Below, one piece after another: positions 60,462 to 64,000 of a stretch of DNA of 64,000 nt; position 1 is the first letter of the stretch, and the number at the start of each line of letters is the position of its first letter. Origin of the DNA: Bicyclus anynana (Eukaryota; Arthropoda; Insecta; Lepidoptera; Nymphalidae); the NCBI RefSeq assembly GCF_947172395.1, contig NC_069087.1, positions 4,607,107-4,671,106 of the forward strand, given 5' to 3'. Under the pieces are notes generated by a model. The model made no database searches and was not told the origin of the DNA. It saw only the letters and a program-made list of their open reading frames with translations. Made by a program: the position numbers and the translations under genes.

Positions 60462-60768
60462 AGAGCCGTGATAGCCCAGTGAATATGACCTCTGCCTCCG
60501 ATTCCTAAGGGCGTAGGTTCGAATCCGGTCCGGGGCATACACCTCCAACTTTTCAGTTGTGTGCATTTTAAGAAATTAAATATCACGTGTCTCAATCGGT
60601 GAAGGAAAACATCGTGAGGAAACCTGCATACCAGAGAATTATCTTAATTCTCGGTGTATGTGAAGTCTGCCAATCCGCATTGGGCCAGCGTGGTGGACTA
60701 TTGGCCTTACCCCTCTCATTCTGAGAGGAGACTCGAGCTCAGCAGTGAGCCGGAAATGGGTTGATGAC
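60462..60768 (+). mobile_element. SINE-A copy upstream of the protease-like gene
   Basis: AGAGCCGTGATAGCCCAGTG to GGTTGATGACG. TAGGCGAATTT (before) and TAGGCAAATTT (after) form a slightly diverged target duplication. It ends about 360 bases before the gene's start codon. Confidence 0.85.
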
Positions 60769-61066
60769 GTAGGCAAATTTAAAATTTAAGTTTATGGCCT
60801 ACATAAAAACTAAATATTTTCTTCGTCGTATCTTAAAAGTATTTTAAAAAAATGATATAGGTAAAACCTACAGCTTAAAAGGCCCCATATAAAAAAATCA
60901 TGGTGTTTATAAGTGTTTTCATGTTTTTATGTCAGTCAGTACGTATACATTATGGCCTATTAGTTTATATTATGTAAGTCTTATCCATATTATTCCATAT
61001 TTGTTCTATCAACATACAAAAACTGTTTGCGATTAATTAAATCACCGAACTGATTATAATATCGAA

Positions 61067-61074
61067 TATAAAAC
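61067..61074 (+). promoter_or_regulatory. candidate TATA box of the protease-like gene
   Basis: TATAAAAC lies 56-63 bases before the start codon, a plausible distance for a short 5' UTR. No convincing initiator motif could be fixed downstream, and AT-rich DNA gives such matches by chance. Confidence 0.3.
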
Positions 61075-61129
61075 GGGTAATTTTGATTAATTCCACCACA
61101 TTGAAGTGAAAATATTGTAGGTAGTCACA

Positions 61130-61193
61130 ATGTTTTTCTTCACATTAAAAATATTATTTCTGCTTACAATCACTTCGGTAATTGGGAAATATG
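61130..61193 (+). CDS. coding exon 1 (signal peptide)
   Basis: The ATG at 61130 opens a 21-codon hydrophobic leader (MFFFTLKILFLLTITSVIGKY). The donor GGTGAG follows directly, leaving phase 1. Confidence 0.7.
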
Positions 61194-63886
61194 GTGAGAG
61201 ATTTTCAATATCGTAATGTATTTATTAATTGATATACAAGAATGTAATAATACAAATGAATTTAATAAATTTCATATTTTATATAATATAGTAATTGACT
61301 TAAAGCCAATCTAATAAATATTTTAATTAATATAATTTAATTTTTTAATTTAATTAAAATCAATGTACGAGTATGCATATTGAAACGTTTTTATAGGATG
61401 TCTATAAATTAATCAACTAGTCACACTAATATTATAAAGGCGAAAATTTGTGTGTAAGTGTGTACTGTTCCTCTTTTACGCTGCGGCTACTGAAGCGATT
61501 TGGCTGAAATTTGGAATGGAAATAGATTTTCATCATCATCATCATCATTATCAACCCATATTCGGCTCACTGCTGAGCTCGAGTCTCCTCTCAGAATGAG
61601 AGGGGTTAGGCCAATAGTCCACCACGCTGGCCCAATGCGGATTGGCAGACTTCACATACGCAGAGAATTAAGAATAATTCTCTGGTATGCAGGTTTCCTC
61701 ACGATGTTTTCCTTCACCGTTTGAGACACGTGATACTTAAATTCTTAAAATGCACACAACTGAAAAAGTTGGAGGTGCATGCCCCGGACCGGATTCGAAC
61801 CCACACCCTCCGGAATCGGAGGCAGAGGTCATATCCACTGGGCTATCACGGCTCAATAGATTTTACTCTCGATTAACACATAGGCTACTTTTCATCCCGG
61901 AAAAATCCATGGTTCCCGCGGGATTTGTGAAAAACTGAATTTCCGCTAGTAGCCGCCGAGAGTCCGCTAGTTTTAAATAAGAGTAGGAACAACAATAGCT
62001 GGTAAATAGAAAGATAGGGTTTAAACCCAGAACCTTTTTAATCCCTTTAACCGTGAAACTAATAAGGCTCTGTCACAAAGGCATTAAAACAAAAGTTACG
62101 TTATGTTTATAACCTACAGTTTATCCTTATTACAGTTCAATCTGATGATGAACGTCCCGATCTAAAATGGCCTAAGAAGTACACCTTCCAGGCCACTAAG
62201 GTGTCTCTAACATCTGGTCTAGTCGAAGATATCGAGTTCTGGTAAGTTTTACTGGTAAAGGGTATATATTTTTTTCAATTTGTACCATTTACATTACATA
62301 AACTAAATTTGGTATGATTTACATTAACGTGTAGATGTCAACAAAAATCCGTTATTCTGGCTGAATACAGTACTTAGGCTGCCAGTTTACCAAAGCGGAG
62401 CAAAGTAGCGGAGCCGAGAAACGGAGAAATATTAACTAATAAGATTGCACAAAATCTTCGCTCCTCTTGAGTGGACAGGGACTTGTGAGCTAGTTTAAAA
62501 ATTCATATAAAACCGGTAAGCGGTTTATTTAACAAAGTCTGCATCTCCGCTCCGCAACCTCGCTCCTTTTATATGGACAGACACAGTATCTCAACTCCGC
62601 ATTAGTCCATTTATCCGCTACGCTCCCTCGCTACGCTCTGGTGAACAGGCAGCGTAATCGGAGTACATATCTCAAAATTTCTAATTATAATGCATTTTCT
62701 TTAAAGTCTTTAAATTAATCTACCTTAGGGGTAGCCTGTTGGAGATAGAAATAAGGCCGCCTTAGCATGCTAATTATTATAACTATAAAAATTAATAATT
62801 TTATATTAATATTTTATTTATTTTTGTGTGCATTTTTTTTATTTCTTGCTTCTTGTGAAAACCGACAAAAAAGTCTATCAATAAATTCCAGATATTTGCG
62901 CAACCAGATAAAAACGGCAACCTGGGGTGTAATTCCGTTATTTTAGAATTTAAACTTTTTTTCTATGGAATGCCAAAAATAAAATGTAACTAACCACGAT
63001 GTTGCCATGGAAATGAGCGATGTCACATCGCTGTAACTTTACAGAATGTGATATGAGTTTGTTTTATGTAAACGTTGTTTCAGGCGTACCAGCAAAAAAT
63101 CCAGAGTAGACTACAACGAGGGTGCTGTTAAGAAAATCGCTATAAAGGGCAAAAGGAGAACTTTAAAATCATTTGGAGTAAAATATGAGGTGAATTAGTT
63201 TAGTTGTAAAAGTAAATAATTTCAATGACATTAAATGCCTAAAATACAGATAAAGCCATACCCATATAAATATTGTTTTAGTTAGTTAATATTGTTGTTT
63301 TAGTGTTATTGTGCGTGTTGTCAGTGATGACCTATGGTTCCGAGACTTGGTCGCTAACTATGGGCCTCATAAGAAGGTTTAGAGTCACACAGCGGGCGAT
63401 GGAACGAGCTATGTTAGGAGTATCTCTGCGTGATCGAATCAGAAATGAGGAGATCCGCAGAAGAACCAAAGTCACCGACATAGCTCAAGGAGTTGCGAAG
63501 CTGAAGTGGAAATGGGCGGGGCACATAGTTCGAAGAGCCGATGGACGTTGGGGTTCCAAAGTGCTGGAATGGCGACCCCGCACTAGTTAGCGCAGTATTG
63601 GTCGAGCCCCCACCAGGTGGACTGACGACATCAAGCGAGTCGCAGGGATTCGCTGGATTCAGGTGGCACAGTTTCGTGATGTTTGGAAGTCCCTACAAAA
63701 GGCCTATGTCCTGCAGTGGACGTCCATCGGCTGATATGATGATGATGATGATGATGTTTTAGATCCATCCGGAAACAACGGAGGAGTACTTGAATGAGCT
63801 GTTCTGCATCAGGACCAACGGGACAGCAACTAACCGAGTTAATCTGGACGATTTGTTGCCTGATGAGGGCGAATTTGAATATCGCG
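61130..63886 (+). CDS. 26/29-kDa protease (CfaD-like, C1A family) gene, N-terminal part; join of four exons, runs off right edge
   Basis: Coding exons are 61130-61193, 62136-62241, 63084-63189 and 63763-63886, with GT/AG junctions and compatible phases (1, 2, 0, then 1 at the last donor), giving about 133 residues so far. Residues 1-18 or so form a signal peptide (MFFFTLKILFLLTITSVIG). The following segment reads like the proregion of the insect 26/29-kDa protease / counting factor associated protein D group: an SRVDYNEG motif (family SRIDYY.G), then KYEIHPETTEEYL, CIRTNGT with a potential N-glycosylation site, and LLPDEGEFEY (family ILPD..F..G). In the family, this proregion precedes a papain-like catalytic domain; that domain is not in the window. 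The protein should enter the secretory/lysosomal route; the fly relative was described from hemocytes. The usual PYAEI.EPF stretch is divergent here (GLVEDIEFW), so this may be a paralogue. The start is the only ATG that precedes a signal peptide and ends in a good donor. Assignment is from remembered family motifs, without alignment. Confidence 0.72.
61421..61970 (+). mobile_element. Helitron-like non-autonomous unit (intron 1), split by SINE-A
   Basis: The 5' part (ACTAATATTATAAAGGCG...) and the 3' part (GTGAAAAACTGAATT... GTCCGCTAG|T) match other Helitron-like units in the window. A SINE-A copy at 61531-61854 interrupts it, so this unit is older than the SINE. Confidence 0.6.
61531..61854 (-). 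mobile_element. SINE-A copy with 10-bp target-site duplication
   Basis: A full-length tRNA-derived SINE on the minus strand. The (ATG)n tail is at the left and the tRNA-like head with a B box (GGTTCGAATCC on the minus strand) at the right. Both sides carry AATAGATTTT (61521-61530 and 61855-61864). Confidence 0.9.
62136..62241 (+). CDS. coding exon 2
   Basis: Acceptor TTATTACAG and donor GTAAGT enclose 106 nt. The frame set by exon 1 reads VQSDDERPDLKWPKKYTF onward without a stop to EDIEFW, where the W codon is split by the intron (phase 2). Confidence 0.75.
62378..62653. mobile_element. MITE with terminal inverted repeats in intron 2
   Basis: The left end GGCTGCCAGTTTACC and the inverted right end GGTGAACAGGCAGC are imperfect terminal repeats. 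GC-rich GCGGAG/CTCCGC words recur inside. It is non-coding; superfamily not determined. Confidence 0.6.
63084..63189 (+). CDS. coding exon 3
   Basis: Acceptor TTGTTTCAG completes the split W codon. The 106-nt exon reads RTSKKSRVDYNEGAVKK and on to SFGVKYE, ending at donor GTGAAT in phase 0. The SRVDYNEG motif is the strongest link to the 26/29-kDa protease family. Confidence 0.75.
63296..63303 (+). repeat. left 8-bp target-site duplication of intronic RTE (former splice acceptor)
   Basis: TGTTTTAG, identical to 63755-63762 next to exon 4. It would have been the acceptor-side sequence of intron 3 before insertion. Confidence 0.75.
63304..63754 (+). mobile_element. RTE-type LINE, 5'-truncated 3' end, in intron 3
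   Basis: One frame encodes the C-terminal region typical of lepidopteran RTE reverse transcriptases, with words such as TYGSETWSLT, RVTQRAMERAMLGVSLRDRI, RRRTKVTDIAQ and KWAGHIVRRADGRWG. A frame shift occurs near 63590 after the RPRT residues. It ends in CATCGGCTGAT plus (ATG)n. An 8-bp duplication flanks it exactly. Confidence 0.85.
63763..63886 (+). CDS. coding exon 4
   Basis: It begins after TGTTTTAG and reads IHPETTEEYLNELFCIRTNG through LLPDEGEFEYR to donor GTAAGA (phase 1). NGT is a possible glycosylation site. The acceptor is unusual: only 4 T precede the AG, and the bases upstream are an RTE retrotransposon tail. The next exon lies outside the window. Confidence 0.72.
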
Positions 63887-63928
63887 GTAAGAATTGGCGT
63901 GCACAAGTTCTTTCACAAATTCACAAAA

Positions 63929-64000
63929 TTTTCTTAATTGGTCCAGGTCTGGGTGGTGGGAGGTTTCGGCCGTGGCTAGTTACCACCCTACCGGCAAAGA
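63929..64000 (+). mobile_element. SINE-B copy, 5'-truncated, running off the window
   Basis: The sequence from CTTAATTGGTCCAGGTCT to CACCCTACCGGCAAAGA matches the body of SINE-B seen elsewhere. It sits in intron 4 of the protease-like gene. Confidence 0.75.

Larger units (their letters stand above)
61194..62135 (+). other. intron 1, filled by a Helitron-like unit with a nested SINE
   Basis: The donor is GTGAGA and the acceptor TTATTACAG. About 60% of the intron is mobile DNA (61421-61970); the rest is AT-rich without recognisable content. Confidence 0.65.

Noticed and set aside
1..64000. CRISPR arrays, bacterial operons or ribosome-binding sites
   Set aside because: No regularly spaced direct repeats and no prokaryotic gene layout; introns and SINEs show a eukaryotic nuclear genome.

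Overview
The window looks like accessory, repeat-dominated nuclear DNA of a lepidopteran, most likely a butterfly. The evidence is AT-rich sequence with very few long ORFs, dense families of tRNA-derived SINEs ending in (ATG)n, Helitron-like units running from A|TC to CTAG|T with a GC-rich 3' hairpin, CR1- and RTE-type LINE fragments, and a spliced gene whose short exons resemble the insect 26/29-kDa cysteine protease. Species cannot be named from the sequence alone. There is no bacterial operon structure, CRISPR array or rRNA, and I see no true tRNA gene.

Layout. 1-19 kb: a gene-free patchwork of Helitron-like units, SINEs, MITEs and several perfect or near-perfect short hairpins (10.4-12.1 kb, and an 82-bp-arm inverted repeat at 15.8-16.0 kb). 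19-33 kb: RTE 3' ends, many SINEs, a GC-rich unclassified repeat in two orientations, and long AT-rich stretches in which I recognise nothing. 33.17-35.80 kb: a palindrome with 1,307-bp arms and a 14-nt spacer, made of two inverted, apparently complete Helitron-like units carrying GGGTA-rich arrays. 36-48 kb: more SINEs, RTE pieces, a compact hairpin MITE and two more GGGTA-bearing Helitron-like ends. 48.4-50.7 kb: a 5'-truncated CR1/jockey-superfamily LINE on the minus strand with a long uninterrupted reverse-transcriptase frame. 51-61 kb: Helitron-like fold-backs, SINEs and featureless AT-rich DNA.

61.13 kb to the right edge: the only host gene I can support. It is on the plus strand, has four coding exons in the window and continues beyond it. 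It encodes a signal peptide followed by a segment resembling the N-terminal proregion of 26/29-kDa protease / counting-factor-associated-protein-D-like papain-family (C1A) proteases. Its introns hold a Helitron-like unit with a SINE nested in it, a MITE, a 5'-truncated RTE and the start of another SINE.

How the parts relate. Local family names (SINE-A to SINE-D and so on) are mine. SINE-A and the RTE fragments share a 3' terminus (a GATAATGATG-type tail), which suggests the RTE supplies the machinery that moves the SINE. The RTE in intron 3 duplicated an 8-bp target containing the original splice acceptor, so the acceptor of exon 4 now lies in the right-hand copy of the duplication.
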